Notes: generated by a model from the letters alone, not told the origin. Shown: positions 25,970 to 36,425, counted from the stretch's first letter. The stretch: 64,000 nt of DNA from Forficula auricularia (GCA_024734495.1 JALMQS010000828.1:5319603-5383602), one strand, 5' to 3'. Translations and numbers: made by a program.

Positions 25970-26178
25970 TAAGGTTTTTCTTTTCGCGACAATCCACATA
26001 AAAAGATTTAGCCTTGTAACCACTCTATACATATGAAAGGTGCTAAAATTTTAGGTTATGTTTTTTAAAATGACTTTACTTCTCACACTACTATATCCTC
26101 TATATGAATGGATCGTTTCCAAGCCATTGAACTTATATCCCCTCTACTAAAAAATAATCGCCCAAATATGTTTTTTTT
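25970..26178 (+). mobile_element. TTAAGG-type element O, truncated copy
   Basis: It matches the first 200 bases of the copy at 40199 (ggatcgtttccaagccattg) and is cut off by repeat L. Confidence 0.7.
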
Positions 26179-26179
26179 T

Positions 26180-26752
26180 ACTTTACCATATAGGGTATGG
26201 TCAAGTATTGTAATCGTGCATGAAAAAGTGGGTTTTTTGCTTATTTTTTTTGAAATATCTTAAAAACGGCTGAAACTACTTTGATTAAAAAAATTGAGTG
26301 AAATCATGGCATTTCGGTTTACGAAAAAACCCTAATAATGGAACATCGAATAAATTATATTTTTCCAGATAATAACTGTTTTGTCAAAATGTCTGTTAGT
26401 CTGGTTGTTAGTATGGTTGTTAGTCTGTGCGTTATCAAATTTATGTGGACGAGCTAGCTCTAAAACAAGTGTGAATATCAAAACCAAATTTCACACGTAG
26501 TTTTGGTGCATTGAGATTAAGAGCTGATTAGATGTTGGTTCATATCGACCCAAAATTAAGGGGGGGTGGGGTTAAACATTAAAAAACTAGGCCATTTGAG
26601 AAAACTCAACCAAATTTTGTATACATAATCAGTGGGTCCCCAGAAGTTTAAAAATTCAAAAACTAACCCCCCACCTACATGATTATAAATAATTTTATTA
26701 AATATTAAATATAAGTGAGGGGCCAGGTTGTATGGGAAAGTCAAGTGGAGGG
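26180..26752 (+). repeat. Dispersed repeat L, copy 3
   Basis: It runs from accatatagggtatggtcaag to ggtcaagtgga-like sequence with only one internal unit, followed directly by MITE K copy 3. Confidence 0.75.
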
Positions 26753-26759
26753 CGCCGGG

Positions 26760-26906
26760 GGAGTGAACCGCGACCTAAAATCGTGTACACCTACTTCCAC
26801 TTTCATTTCCAATTGGAAGACAATAGATTATAATGAATTCCAAAGTAATTCCAAATAATTCCAAAGACGGTGTATACCTAATTCCACTTGTGTAGTTCAC
26901 CCCTCG
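26760..26906. mobile_element. MITE K copy 3
   Basis: It lies in reverse orientation to copies 1 and 2, with ends GGAGTGAACCGCGA and AGTTCACCCCTC. Flanking duplications are less clear. Confidence 0.7.
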
Positions 26907-27008
26907 GCGTACACCGTGTACGGCCAAGCTAATGCTGGAACTTGTCCGGCGCACGCTGTGCGCTTTGATTTAATTCTCTATTATTAAAATTATAAATAGA
27001 AAAAAAAA

Positions 27009-27333
27009 TTGAGATCTAATGCTATAGAATTTTCTCAGATGATAAGTTCAAATTTGGCGGAAATCGTATTACGCAATGCCCCCTCCGCCCCTCTTCTGCC
27101 AAAGTCTATTCAAGGAAGTGAAAAATTCTCGACACTTGACGAGACGGATCTAGCCAAGTCCGAGTCCGATGGAGAAAAGAGCCAACCCTTTCGATTTGGA
27201 ACACATTTAGAATCGCCAAAGGCCTATAAGCCTTCCACGAAAACCGAATTCAAAATTAATTCTAATTCCCTGAATGAAACTCGGACTTACCAATCATTCC
27301 TAAACTTTGGATTATATCATTTCTTATTATTAA
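27009..27333 (+). other. Probable 5' leader exon of prel with an open reading frame
   Basis: A 300-base stretch of higher GC than its surroundings stays open in one plus frame and reads like protein (for example NAPSAPLLPKSIQGSEKF). It ends at a strong donor (GTGAGT from 27334). An acceptor (tttttcttttag, ending 27404) lies 70 bases on, and the exon from 27405 contains the prel ATG. If spliced, this frame would stop just after the prel start codon and out of frame with it. It could be a long upstream ORF, a separate small protein or plain leader. The first exon's start is unknown. Confidence 0.4.
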
Positions 27334-27458
27334 GTGAGTTTCTACATTATTATTATTACTATTTTAATTATTGATTTATAATAATGATTCGATTTTTCTT
27401 TTAGATATAATAATCCAATTTTTGATCAAGTATAAATTCTTAGTATACCTAATCCACA

Positions 27459-27550
27459 ATGGCTAAATATTTTGAGTCCAAAGTGGTATTTTATTTCCAT
27501 TGGGATCAAGTTGCTCAAGCATTCTGGCAGAGATACCCTAATCCACACAG
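27459..27550 (+). CDS. prel: PRELI-like protein, coding exon 1 (gene spans 27459-37135)
   Basis: The three exons join in frame to a 217-residue protein of the PRELI/MSF1 family (human PRELID1 is about 219). These proteins sit in the mitochondrial intermembrane space with a TRIAP1-type partner and shuttle phosphatidic acid to the inner membrane for cardiolipin synthesis. Exon 1 starts at ATG 27459 (MAKYFES) and holds the family hallmark FWQRYPNPH, ending in phase 2 at a GTATTA donor. Splicing to 32507 gives [15 protein letters not shown]. As usual in the family, the N-terminal strand doubles as an import region and there is no classical presequence. The start is supported by length and by a near-Kozak context (cacaATGg). 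Confidence 0.93.
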
Positions 27551-27826
27551 GTATTAACATTTTATCAGTCTGATTACATTTTTCATTGTCAATTTATCCT
27601 TGAAAAGTTACTTAACATTTACTTTTTGAGGTTAGAAATATCATTTTTCCCATGAAAAGAATATATAATTAGAAAAAACAAATATTTGAATAATAAAAAT
27701 CTTATCAAAATCACTATCATAATTTGGGTAAATTATTTATTATTTTGATTATTAATGTCCATCGATTAAATTAATAAAGTTGTAGGGAAATAAAGACAAT
27801 AGCTTATGCAAATAATTTTTATTATT

Positions 27827-27866
27827 TGCCAACGTTTCTTCAACTTTGTTGACTTCCTCAGGGCTC
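27827..27866 (-). ncRNA. Hammerhead ribozyme motif C1, left arm
   Basis: CUGAGGA, stem II GUCAAC/GUUGAA with one changed closing pair, GAAAC, stem III ACGU, triplet GUU, stem I GCC/GGC. Confidence 0.65.
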
Positions 27867-28052
27867 ATATAAATTAACTCCTTTGCATATTTGTCAATTT
27901 ATTAATATTCCTTCTTAGCAAACATATCAGGCTAGTCATCACACAGATTGAATAGGAAACTATTTTCAATCTGTGTGATGACTGGCCTTATGTGTTTGCT
28001 AAGAATGAATATTGATAAAATGACAAATATGCAAAGAAGTTAATTTATATGA

Positions 28053-28090
28053 GCCCTGAGGAAGTCAATAAAGTTGAAGAAACGTTGGCA
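28053..28090 (+). ncRNA. Hammerhead ribozyme motif C1, right arm
   Basis: CUGAGGA at 28056-28062, stem II around UCAA/UUGA, GAAACGUU. Like the left arm it has an A in place of the closing C. Confidence 0.6.
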
Positions 28091-28269
28091 AAGAATACAA
28101 ATTATTTGCATAAGCTATTGTCCTTAATTCCCTACAACTACTTATTAATTTAATCGATGAACATAAATAATCAAAATAATATAATTAATTGTTTAATTAA
28201 TGAATCAAGGCCTACGCTGCGAAAAATGAACGATGAGAGGATTAAAAAAAAGAAATTCCAAAGGTATTA

Positions 28270-28375
28270 GTTTGGGTTCGGGGATCAGTAGCTTAGTGGA
28301 TATAGGAGGTAAACCTCTTATGACAAAGCATTGCAGTACATATGCAAAGAGCCCCGGCTGATCCTTTTGTCTGTA
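28270..28375 (+). repeat. tRNA-like or SINE-like fragment
   Basis: ggatcagtagcttagtggat resembles a tRNA D-arm/A box, but no good B box or acceptor stem follows. Degenerate at best. Confidence 0.3.
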
Positions 28376-28429
28376 ATAAAAATAATCTTTTCTTCGTTCC
28401 CTAAATTTGAATATAATTAATGTATACCT

Positions 28430-28536
28430 GAATAAGTCTTACAAATTGAAGAAAAAAATGTCGCTAGAATAACTGAAAAGGCCAATAACCTAAATAATTA
28501 AATCTCATTAAGGGCTATAATTTCCTATAACTAATG
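28430..28536 (+). repeat. Family E fragment (empty site for the 39117 MITE)
   Basis: It matches the reverse complement of 39095-39720 across the point where a 494-base MITE sits in that copy. It has a hammerhead-like CUGAAUAAGUC start with a damaged core. Confidence 0.6.
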
Positions 28537-28551
28537 GGGCGGGCCTATGGT

Positions 28552-28590
28552 TTCGAAGGTTCGACTTTAATCATCAGTCTTTTTTAATTA
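28552..28590 (-). ncRNA. Hammerhead-like motif, family I
   Basis: CUGAUGA and CGAAAC surround a short AAGU..ACCUU stem. Relatives at 2057, 2846, 31621, 32086 and 39866 vary in core and are degraded or truncated. Confidence 0.45.
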
Positions 28591-28631
28591 TAATTATTCT
28601 ATGTAGCTTATGCAAATAATTTTAATTTTTT

Positions 28632-28670
28632 ACCAACGTTTCGTCAACTTTGTTGACTTCCTCAGGACTC
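28632..28670 (-). ncRNA. Hammerhead ribozyme motif C2, left arm
   Basis: CUGAGGA, perfect stem II GUCAAC/GUUGAC, GAAAC, stem III ACGU, triplet GUU. Core intact. Confidence 0.72.
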
Positions 28671-28896
28671 AAACAAATTAACTTCATTGCATATTTATCA
28701 TTTTATTAATATTCTTAGCAAACACATAAAGCCAGTCATCGAACAGATTGAAAATACTTTCCTTTAAATCTTAAAATAAATCATATATAAAAGATATTTT
28801 GAGATTTAAATAGGAAAGTATTGTGTGATGACTGGCCTTATGTGTTTGCTAAGAATATTAATAAAATGATAAATATGCAAAGAAGTTAATTTGTTT

Positions 28897-28936
28897 GAGC
28901 CCTGAGGAAGTCAACAAACTTGACGAAACGTTGGCA
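28897..28936 (+). ncRNA. Hammerhead ribozyme motif C2, right arm
   Basis: CUGAGGA, stem II GUCAA/UUGAC, GAAAC, ACGU, GUU, stem I GCC/GGC. Core intact. Confidence 0.72.
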
Positions 28937-29032
28937 AAAATTAAAAATTATTTGCATAAGCTATTGTCCTTATTTCCCTACAACAACTTTATTAATTATT
29001 TATTATATAAATTATAAATATTAGCAAAATTA

Positions 29033-29510
29033 AAAATAAGATAGAATGGGGTCAAAATCCATATTCCAAATCTTAAAAAGATCTAGAAAGCTGAATCACT
29101 GAGATAAAGCCATATATAAAAGGATTTGTAAATTAATGTTAACGAGAAATTTATATTTTCTAATTGAAAGTAATGGAAGGAAGACCAGGGGTTGTGAGGA
29201 AAGAAAAAAATTAACACATATCCAAATAAGGTGTAATTTATTGAATTCTTTCCTCCTTTCCTTTCAAACTGACGTTTCAGAGGATTCTTCCCTCCTTCTT
29301 CAGGGTTTCAAGGGGTCAATGAAGGAAACAAATAAAATGCTTCCTTCCTCTCTCCACAGCAGTGTTTAAAAGTTTTAAAAATAAGATAGAATGGGTTCAA
29401 AATCCATATTCCAAATCTTAAAAAGATCTAGATAGCTGAATCACTGAGATAAAGCCATACGTATAAAAGGATTTGTAAATTAATGGCAACGATAAATTTA
29501 TATTTTCTAT
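29033..29510 (+). repeat. ~130-base direct repeats around a family A insertion
   Basis: 29033-29163 and 29374-29510 are near-identical (for example tccatattccaaatcttaaa in both). Between them is a single-arm family A element. This is either a tandem duplication or an unusually long target-site duplication. Confidence 0.8.
29261..29313 (-). ncRNA. Hammerhead ribozyme motif A2 (single copy)
   Basis: CUGAAGA, stem II GGAGG/CCUCU (one G-U), GAAAC, ACGU, triplet GUC. Stem I pairs well after one C-A mismatch. The best-kept family A core in the window. Confidence 0.75.
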
Positions 29511-29844
29511 TTTATTTAAATTAGGGGTGTCCACAGGGGAGCGGGGTTGAAAATTGTTGCAAAATTACCATTACCTATATGTTAAAAATAAAAATGGTCA
29601 ACGTTATAACTTAAACAAAAGGCAATTAAAAACTATTATTATCATTTCCGTCCATAATTTGTATTAATTTGAAAGTTTATAATAATTAGTAGAGATTGTG
29701 GTGTTGGTGCAAGGTGAAACATCTTTAATAAAGATAAGAGTAAATAAATATTATATTTAATATGGATTTACTATGAGTTAAGGATACTAGGTCACTTATT
29801 TCACATTAAAATTAAAAAATTAAAAGATATAAATTTTTTTCTTT

Positions 29845-29888
29845 TTCAATATATATATTTCGGGCTGTCAACCCATCTTCAGGAAGTA
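29845..29888 (-). ncRNA. Hammerhead ribozyme motif F3, left arm
   Basis: CUGAAGA, stem II GGG/CCC with a GGGUUGACAGCCC hairpin, GAAA, (AU)n stem III, triplet AUU. Confidence 0.68.
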
Positions 29889-29918
29889 CAGAAAGTAACA
29901 TGATCAGTTACTTTCTGT

Positions 29919-29961
29919 ACTTCCTGAAGATGGGTTGACAGCCCGAAATATATATATTGAA
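29919..29961 (+). ncRNA. Hammerhead ribozyme motif F3, right arm
   Basis: Same core as the left arm: CUGAAGA 29924-29930, stem II 29932-29944, GAAA 29945. Stem I is about three pairs. Confidence 0.68.
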
Positions 29962-30070
29962 AAAAAAAAAATTATATCTTTTAATTTTTAATGTGAAATA
30001 AGTGACCTAGTATCCTTAACTCATAGTAAATCCATATTAAATATAATATTTATTTACTCTTATCTTTTAA

Positions 30071-30241
30071 GTTTATAATAGAAAAATAAGGACAAGTTTT
30101 TATGTGTGACTTTTATATCAGGGCTTCAAATAGTCATGCCTATTTGAAGCCCTGAAGAAAGTCGGCAAAGTCGACGAAACGTTGGCTGATAAATAAAAAA
30201 GTCACGCATAAAAAACTTGTCCTTATTTTCCTATTATAAAC
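30071..30241. mobile_element. Family B hammerhead element 1
   Basis: A short palindrome; arms share ataaggacaagtttttatgt. The left arm lacks the ribozyme segment. Confidence 0.75.
30148..30187 (+). ncRNA. Hammerhead ribozyme motif B1
   Basis: CUGAAGA, stem II GUCG/CGAC, GAAAC, ACGU, triplet GUU, stem I AGCC/GGCU. Confidence 0.72.
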
Positions 30242-30359
30242 TTTCAACAAAAAGCAATTAAAAACCTCTTCTAATTCTTTAGAAGTGAATGAAATATAAT
30301 ATACGAAGGGGGGTTACTTTTCATAAAACTGGGGGGGGGCACCCTTGTCTAAATTATAC

Positions 30360-31400
30360 TTACTTACTTCCTGTGGCCAAACAACATTTCCAATGTTTTA
30401 GCCTCCTCTATAATGCCTCGCCATTTTGTCCTATCCCGTGCTATAGAGTTCCAATTTCCTTGAGCACCCAACTCTTCAAGATCTCTGGCTATATTGTCCA
30501 TCCATCTTTGCCGTGGTCTACCTGGTGGCCTTCTTCCTATCGGTTTTGCTTCGGAGATCCTGCTGATAGCTCGATCTTCATCAGCACGCACCACATGTCC
30601 CACCCAAGCCAGTCTTCGTGATCTTATACAGCTCGTGATGTAAGGCTGCCCTGTTAATTCTCTCACTTCCCTTACACTTCTAAACCTCCATTCGCCGGTA
30701 ACACTATCTCTAATCATTCCGCTTATTCTCTTCAAGGTCCTGTTTTCAAAGGACATTAGATTTTTCTGATCAGATAGGGTCATGGTCCATGTCTCACACC
30801 CATAGATCACCACCGGTCGAATAATAATGTGGCGTTGTAGATTTTAATTTTAAGTTTTCTTGAGAGAATTTTTGAGCAGGCTATTTACAATGGTTTCCTT
30901 TCATTATTCGAGTCTGAATTTCCTTGCCTACTTCATTCTTTGTTCTTATAAGACTCCCCAAATAAGCAAAATTATCAGCATACTTGTAACTGTGGCATCC
31001 TCACATCTCAAGCTATTGTTGTTGTTATGTCTTGACACTTTCATTGCTTTGGTCTTTTCAGCATTTATTTTAAGACCAACTCTTAGGTCCATGCATTTGA
31101 TTTTATCATGCATGTCCACCAAACCTTCTTCTCTATTAGCTACTATGGCAATATCATCGGCATATGCAAATACTTTATTCATACCATTCAGTGGTATTCT
31201 TTCTCTCCCTTCATCTAAAATTCTTATAATTTTTTTCCAGAATAAGGTTGAAAAGCAGGGGTGATATTGCATCTCCTTGTCGTAGTCCTGTTTTGATGTT
31301 AAATGGCTCCGAATACCTAACCTCTACCTTAATATAGGCTCTTGAGTTTTCCACCAACTTTATTAGTTTATCAGGGAATCCAAACTCGTTCATAAATTAT
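30360..31400 (-). pseudogene. LINE reverse-transcriptase fragment
   Basis: Pieces in different frames give LRQGDAISPLLFNLILE (RT core), FAYADDIAIVAN (catalytic YADD) and a C-terminal part with RLAWVGHVVRADEDRA and GRRPPGRPRQRWMDNI. The last is typical of RTE/CR1-like insect LINEs. Frameshifts at about 31215 and 30900 make it dead. It lies in the first prel intron, antisense to it. Confidence 0.8.
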
Positions 31401-31479
31401 TTAAATCATAGGGTAAATAATCAGCTCTAAGACTGATTTGATGTAATCCATCACCTATATGTCACTTTCACATTTCATT

Positions 31480-32140
31480 AAAAAGATTTTGTTTTGCCGA
31501 GAATAGCAGAGTTGTTAATTCATAAAGAGAAATCATTGAGGTTGTCCTCTGCATTATCAAAATAAACATATACCTACATATATATAAAGGATATATATAT
31601 ATATAATTTATTTGTTTGAAATTATAGTTTCAAAGGTATTGACCTTAATTAGAAATATTTTATCTGTTATTTCTCATGGGTTCAATTACCAAATTGTATT
31701 TAGATAAATTGCTTTGTTGTTATAGTAAGCTGGCCACACAACAAACGATTGAGGCTAGCTTGCTATAACAACAAAAGGTATTTATCTAAACCTAATCGCA
31801 AGGCCGTAGACATCGGAGGGGTGTTTAGACCCCTCACAGGAAACGTTGAGGTAAAAATCCAAGTTTTGCAGGATAAAGAAACGTTCATTAAAAATATAAT
31901 AATAAAAAAAAAATACTCTGATAAAAAAACAATCTGATAAGACATGTATCCTACTCCTAGGAGTATATCCATACTCCTCTAACCCCTCACTAGGTAACCA
32001 ATCAACCCTCCCCCTACGAGAAAATTTTCTGGCTACGGCCTTGTCCAATTGGGTAAATGAACCCATGAGAAATAACAGATAAAATATTTCTAATTAAGGT
32101 CAAACCTTCGAAACAATATTCTCTAACAAATAGATTTTAT
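31480..32140. repeat. Family I palindrome with a second dispersed repeat at its centre
   Basis: Arms 31600-31700 and 32045-32130 pair (taacagataaaatatttcta against its complement). The centre (31740-32045) is the copy of the repeat at 1560-1925, inverted relative to it. Confidence 0.65.
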
Positions 32141-32506
32141 ATTCTGTAAATCTATTGATGATTTGTGATTACAATAATAGTTTTGTACAGTTCAAGATTA
32201 TTTTATAATAATATGAGTAGAATTACAATAAAATTTTGATAAAAAATATCCACTTTATTCTCAATTATTATAAAATATAAACTTTTTTCAAAACATTCAT
32301 TTAAAAATCCGCAAATTTCACGCATCCTGATTTTTAAGAGATGAAAATAATCACATATTACGCGAAAAAATTACGTATAAGTATGGTATATAAAGATATA
32401 TATTTCCTTTTTTTAATTATAATTGTTACTTAATAAGATGAGTATATCTGAAATAATAGTTTGTTTGTTTTTGTTTTACCTTATATAATTCTCTTTCTTT
32501 TTTTAG

Positions 32507-32720
32507 CGGACATGTGCTATCCGAAGATATCGTTATGCGAGAAGTTCGTGGAAATAAACTTTTTTCAAAACGACTTCTTACAAAGACAAACCGAGTTCCT
32601 AAATGGGGTGAACGTCTTATAAGTTCCCGGACTGTTAAGATTGTTGAAGAATCAATTTTAGATCCAAAAGAAAAAATTCTTACGACTTATACAAGAAATT
32701 TGGGTTATGCAAAAGTAATG
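32507..32720 (+). CDS. prel: PRELI-like protein, coding exon 2
   Basis: It follows a pyrimidine-rich acceptor (tctttctttttttag). It encodes the central PRELI domain: [14 protein letters not shown], then [19 protein letters not shown], a V-EESILDP strand and [13 protein letters not shown], all recognisable family blocks. It ends at a GTTAGT donor on a codon boundary. Codon use is AT-rich like the surroundings and there is no break in frame. Confidence 0.93.
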
Positions 32721-32816
32721 GTTAGTATAAATTTGGAAATGAAAGTTTTTATTAAATTGGGAAGATGGAAAAAATTAATTCAACTAAGTATGTATATACA
32801 TTTTAAAAAATCTAAA

Positions 32817-33780
32817 AATAAATAAATAAATCTTTATTCCTCGACCTGCTTAGAGGCACAAGTCCTCGGTGGCTAGGTCCTCCAAACATCAATACAATCT
32901 AGCTACAATACATCAAAATACAAATTAACTATAACAATTTAACAAATAATAAAAAAGTACAAAAAAAAAAGAAAAAAAATAGAAATGTATGCTCATTAAC
33001 AAATAATATGATCATAGATTTCCATCAAAAGACAAAAAGTAATTTACAAATTCCACGAAAAACCCGATACCAGGAGCAAGCGACGCATTAGCCATCCCGG
33101 CATTTGCCATAAGTTGTTAAGGAAACCTGGTCAAAACCTTAACAAGGATGGTATGACCTCTCTACCTCAGCTAATCTCTGCTTGTGAGAACTAAATAAAA
33201 TTTTGTACAACTCTAGGACTTTAGGACTTGACAAACTTCATAATTGATTTAATCATACTATAATTTCAAGTAGTATAAATAGACTGCTCCATAAATCAAT
33301 GCCAGATCCTACAAATGAATGCAAACCTACATATTAATATCTGAATTAACTAACTTCTAGGAACCAGACCAATTTAAATTAATACCATTCTTCCCTAAAT
33401 CCTTATAATCTAAATAACCATCTGAATCATCATCATAACAAAACCACCACTGGTTTTAACACCTATATACTTCTAGTCCCAACCCTGTATTGACTACCTC
33501 TTTCAACCATATCTATTATCTAAAAAAAAAAATTATTTTAAAAATAAACAAAATATTTACCTTAGCAACGCAGAGATTTCCTTATTCCAGCCTAATTTCA
33601 AAACCAACCCTTTCCTTTCCTATCTCTAAATGGTAAGAAGACTTAACAAACCCCACTCCCCAAAAGAGACGAAAAAAGAACTAATAAAAACCTACCAAAA
33701 AGCTTCAAATTTCTAAGACAGCTTTTTGTTTACCCACCAGACTTCAAAGAGACTTCCAAAAAAATAAAATAAAATAAAAT
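32817..33780. other. Intronic stretch, possible reversed retroelement 3' end
   Basis: It begins with aaataaataaatctttattc, which on the minus strand would be a polyadenylation region. No coding sequence is recognised. Confidence 0.35.
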
Positions 33781-33834
33781 TTGAATTACAATCCATCAAG
33801 GAGTGTACATATAATACATGTTTTATATCTTATT

Positions 33835-34130
33835 TTATTTATTTTTTTATTGAATAATTCCTTGTTTCGGACACGTTGGTGTCGATTCTCAGCATAATAT
33901 TAATTTTGAGAATTATCTGTTGTCGGAGATTAAATGTCGATTCATTAAAAATACAATAAAACAAGTAAAATTGTGTTTTTTATCATATATAGGCTAAATG
34001 AACTTTATGATTAATCGATAGGTAAATACCTATCTATAAATTAATATTGTGCTGAGGATGGAGACTTGAACAAGTCAGAAACGTCCAAGTAATCAACAAA
34101 AAAAATAAAAAAAAAGTTTAATTAATATCT
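33835..34130. mobile_element. Family P hammerhead element, inverted dimer
   Basis: Arms contain opposed motifs around a centre near 33990. Sequence match between arms is weaker than in other families. Confidence 0.55.
34046..34092 (+). ncRNA. Hammerhead ribozyme motif P1, right arm
   Basis: CUGAGGA at 34052, stem II GACUUG/CAAGUC, GAAACGUC. Three extra bases lie before stem II. The left-arm version (about 33860-33897, minus) has stem II GACAC/GUGUC but CUGAGAA. Confidence 0.55.
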
Positions 34131-34554
34131 TCCATTTTCCCCATTTAAATAATTAAATGTACCTATCTATAAAAATCCTATTAAAATTTTTAAAAAAGTC
34201 ATTTTATCTTATAAAGTGAGTGCATAAGCAGTTTTTTTAAGTGGTATAAGTTCATTTATTTATTATTGTATTTATATTTCTTATGACGAATCTATGAGGA
34301 TATTGTAACACCATTCATTGACACTGTGTTATCAGAAATGTGAAAAGAATACATATGTCTAATTATCATAAAACTGGCATTAACTCATTTTTTTTAATTG
34401 ACTTAGACCACTTTCAAAAGATTATATTCATTTTAAGAAATTTGTTACAGCTTTTATAGTTAAATTGTTTATTACAATTTCGCTCTTTTTTAATATAAAT
34501 TAGCTGTAGTAAAAAGAAATCCATTATTTTTACATGAAATTGAAGGTTTTATTT

Positions 34555-35376
34555 AACATATTTAGAATGATCCGATTTAGGTCACATATGCGCCGTTTTT
34601 TTCGATAACTTGTTACTATTTTAAAGGTAATTTCATTATGCCTCTTTCATAGAAGCACTTGTCCCTATTGGCAAAAAACTGGGAGAGTTGATTTTCACAA
34701 TCCTCTCTTGAGGCCAGTTTTGTACCATCAAGAAAATTTTGCAAATGCTTGAAAAGGTTTTTAAGGAATTTGGTGTTGGTACTTGGTGAAACATTTTATC
34801 CAATAAGCTTGAAAATGTGATAATCGCTTGGTGCCAGGTCTGGGCTATACGGTGGGTGCGATATAACCTCCCATCCAAGCTCTCAGAGCTTCTGGCGCGT
34901 CGTTATAGATGTGTGCGGCCTGGCGTTGTCTTGATGGAACATAACAAACACCCTTCCTATTGGCCAATTCTGGCCGCTTCACGTCGATCGCCTGCTTCAA
35001 TCTGGTCAGTTGTTGACAGTATAGGTCCGAATTGAGTGATTGGCCTGATGGGAGCACCTCATAGTGGATGATTCCTTTCCAATCCCACCAAACACACAGT
35101 TAATGCACGCCAAGATCGTTTGGGCCGCCTCACCGAGCTTGGACCAGTATCTTTTTTGCCTGTTGTTCTTATATATGACCAATTTTTCATCGCCATCGCT
35201 TCAGCAAAGAATCGCAGGCATCAATTCGAAATCAAATCGACTGTCCCAGTTTTTTGCCAATAGGGACAAGGGCTTCTATGAGAGAGGCATAATGGAATTA
35301 CCTTCAAAATGGCAACAAGTTATCGAGCAAAACGGCACATATTTGATCTAAATCGGATTATTCTAAGTATGTTAAA
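34555..35376 (-). pseudogene. Mariner transposase remnant with inverted C-terminal end
   Basis: The minus strand reads LYCQQLTRLKQAIDVKRPEL, then in another frame HPPYSPDLAPSDYHIFK (catalytic region), then the C-terminus down to 34560. The plus strand at 35222-35351 also encodes the C-terminal FFANRDKGFYERGIMELP, so both ends carry the same terminus facing inward. A 52-base family F fragment interrupts the ORF at 34756-34807. Confidence 0.8.
34756..34807 (+). mobile_element. Family F leader fragment inserted in mariner
   Basis: It contains ggtgttggtacttggtgaaa. It is flanked by CTTGAAAA at 34748-34755 and 34808-34815, an 8-base target duplication, and its removal restores the mariner sequence. 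Confidence 0.8.
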
Positions 35377-35379
35377 TAC

Positions 35380-36210
35380 AACCTTCAATTTCATGCAAAA
35401 ATAATGAATTTGTTTTTACTACACCTATTATTTTTTAATAAAAAGCAAAGCTATTTAAGAAAAAATCACAATGATTCGATCATTAACTGTGAAAATTTTA
35501 ATACATACAATTTCATTATAATAAATTGAAAATCTTTATTTTTCTAACAACTAGTTTTTCCTAATTCACTTAAATAAGCCAAAATTCTTTTCACAATTAA
35601 TCATTTCTTTAAATGTTAATTTTTATTTATTTTTACAAAAATGTATTAATAATCGCTACTGACTAGTATTATTTATAATCAATTATGTAAGAAACAAATC
35701 GTCATTTCTTCCAAGAGTTCATTCTCGTGATGTTCATAAAAATATTTTGCTTTGTCATTTTCTTTAAAGCAATTATATTTTACAATTTTTCATTGACAAA
35801 AGGGAGAATCTCTCCCAAAACATTTGAATTATTAATAAACTTTTTATAAATCTTTTAAGGACGTTCCCTAATAAATCGATTTTCTTGCAATCCTTTTAAA
35901 ACTTTGAATACACATATTTATAAGTGTTCTTTATACGTATAATTTTTTTCAAAAGTCCTTGCGGCACTAAATTTGTAAATATTGACCATTGAAATGTGCA
36001 TATTTAACACGCAAACCCTATCCCGATTGATGTTAAAGCGACTGTTTCATTAAATAACAATCGTAATTTTCTTGAAATCATTTTGAAAACTGAGAATCAT
36101 TAACTGAAAATATAACAAATATTTTCCTGTTAAAATAATTGTATCAAGCGGTATTCGTTTTGTATGAAAAATGTTAAAAGTTAGGTACTTTTGATGGTTT
36201 TCATTTTTTC
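35380..36210. other. Intronic stretch, nothing recognised
   Basis: AT-rich; no gene or repeat that I can support. Confidence 0.4.
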
Positions 36211-36425
36211 TCTCATGGCATGGCTAGTGAGAGATGGCGACTTGGCAACATCGCACTAAAATCACTCAATTTTTCCATATCTAAAAAACTTCTGCAGCTG
36301 GTGCATTTGAGATTTTGACCTGGCATGAAAGAGATGGCGACTTGACAACGTTTCACTAAAATCACTCAATTTTTTCCATATCTTAAAAAACTTCTGGAGC
36401 TGGTGCATTTGAGATTTTTAGCTAA
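36211..36425 (+). repeat. Two tandem ~112-base units
   Basis: Both units run from gagatggcgacttg through ttctgSagctggtgcatttg. It lies 360 bases before the last prel exon. Confidence 0.85.

Larger units (their letters stand above)
27735..28185. mobile_element. Family C hammerhead element 1, inverted dimer
   Basis: A palindrome in the first prel intron. Arms share agcttatgcaaataattttt and a ribozyme motif. The centre is near 27955. Confidence 0.8.
28603..28990. mobile_element. Family C hammerhead element 2, inverted dimer
   Basis: Second palindrome of family C; arms again start at atagcttatgcaaataattt. Centre near 28780. Confidence 0.8.
29697..30067. mobile_element. Family F3 hammerhead element, near-perfect palindrome
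   Basis: Leader motif ggtgttggtgcaaggtgaaacat at 29699, then a palindrome 29731-30067 with ~165-base arms that differ at very few positions and a centre of about seven bases (29893-29905). Confidence 0.85.

Noticed and set aside
28270..28375. Possible tRNA gene
   Set aside because: A D-arm-like stretch only; no acceptor stem pairing, anticodon arm or B box.
32514..32825. Extension of the prel exon 2 ORF beyond 32720
   Set aside because: The conserved protein continues at 36788; 32721 is a GTTAGT donor and the read-through residues do not resemble the family.
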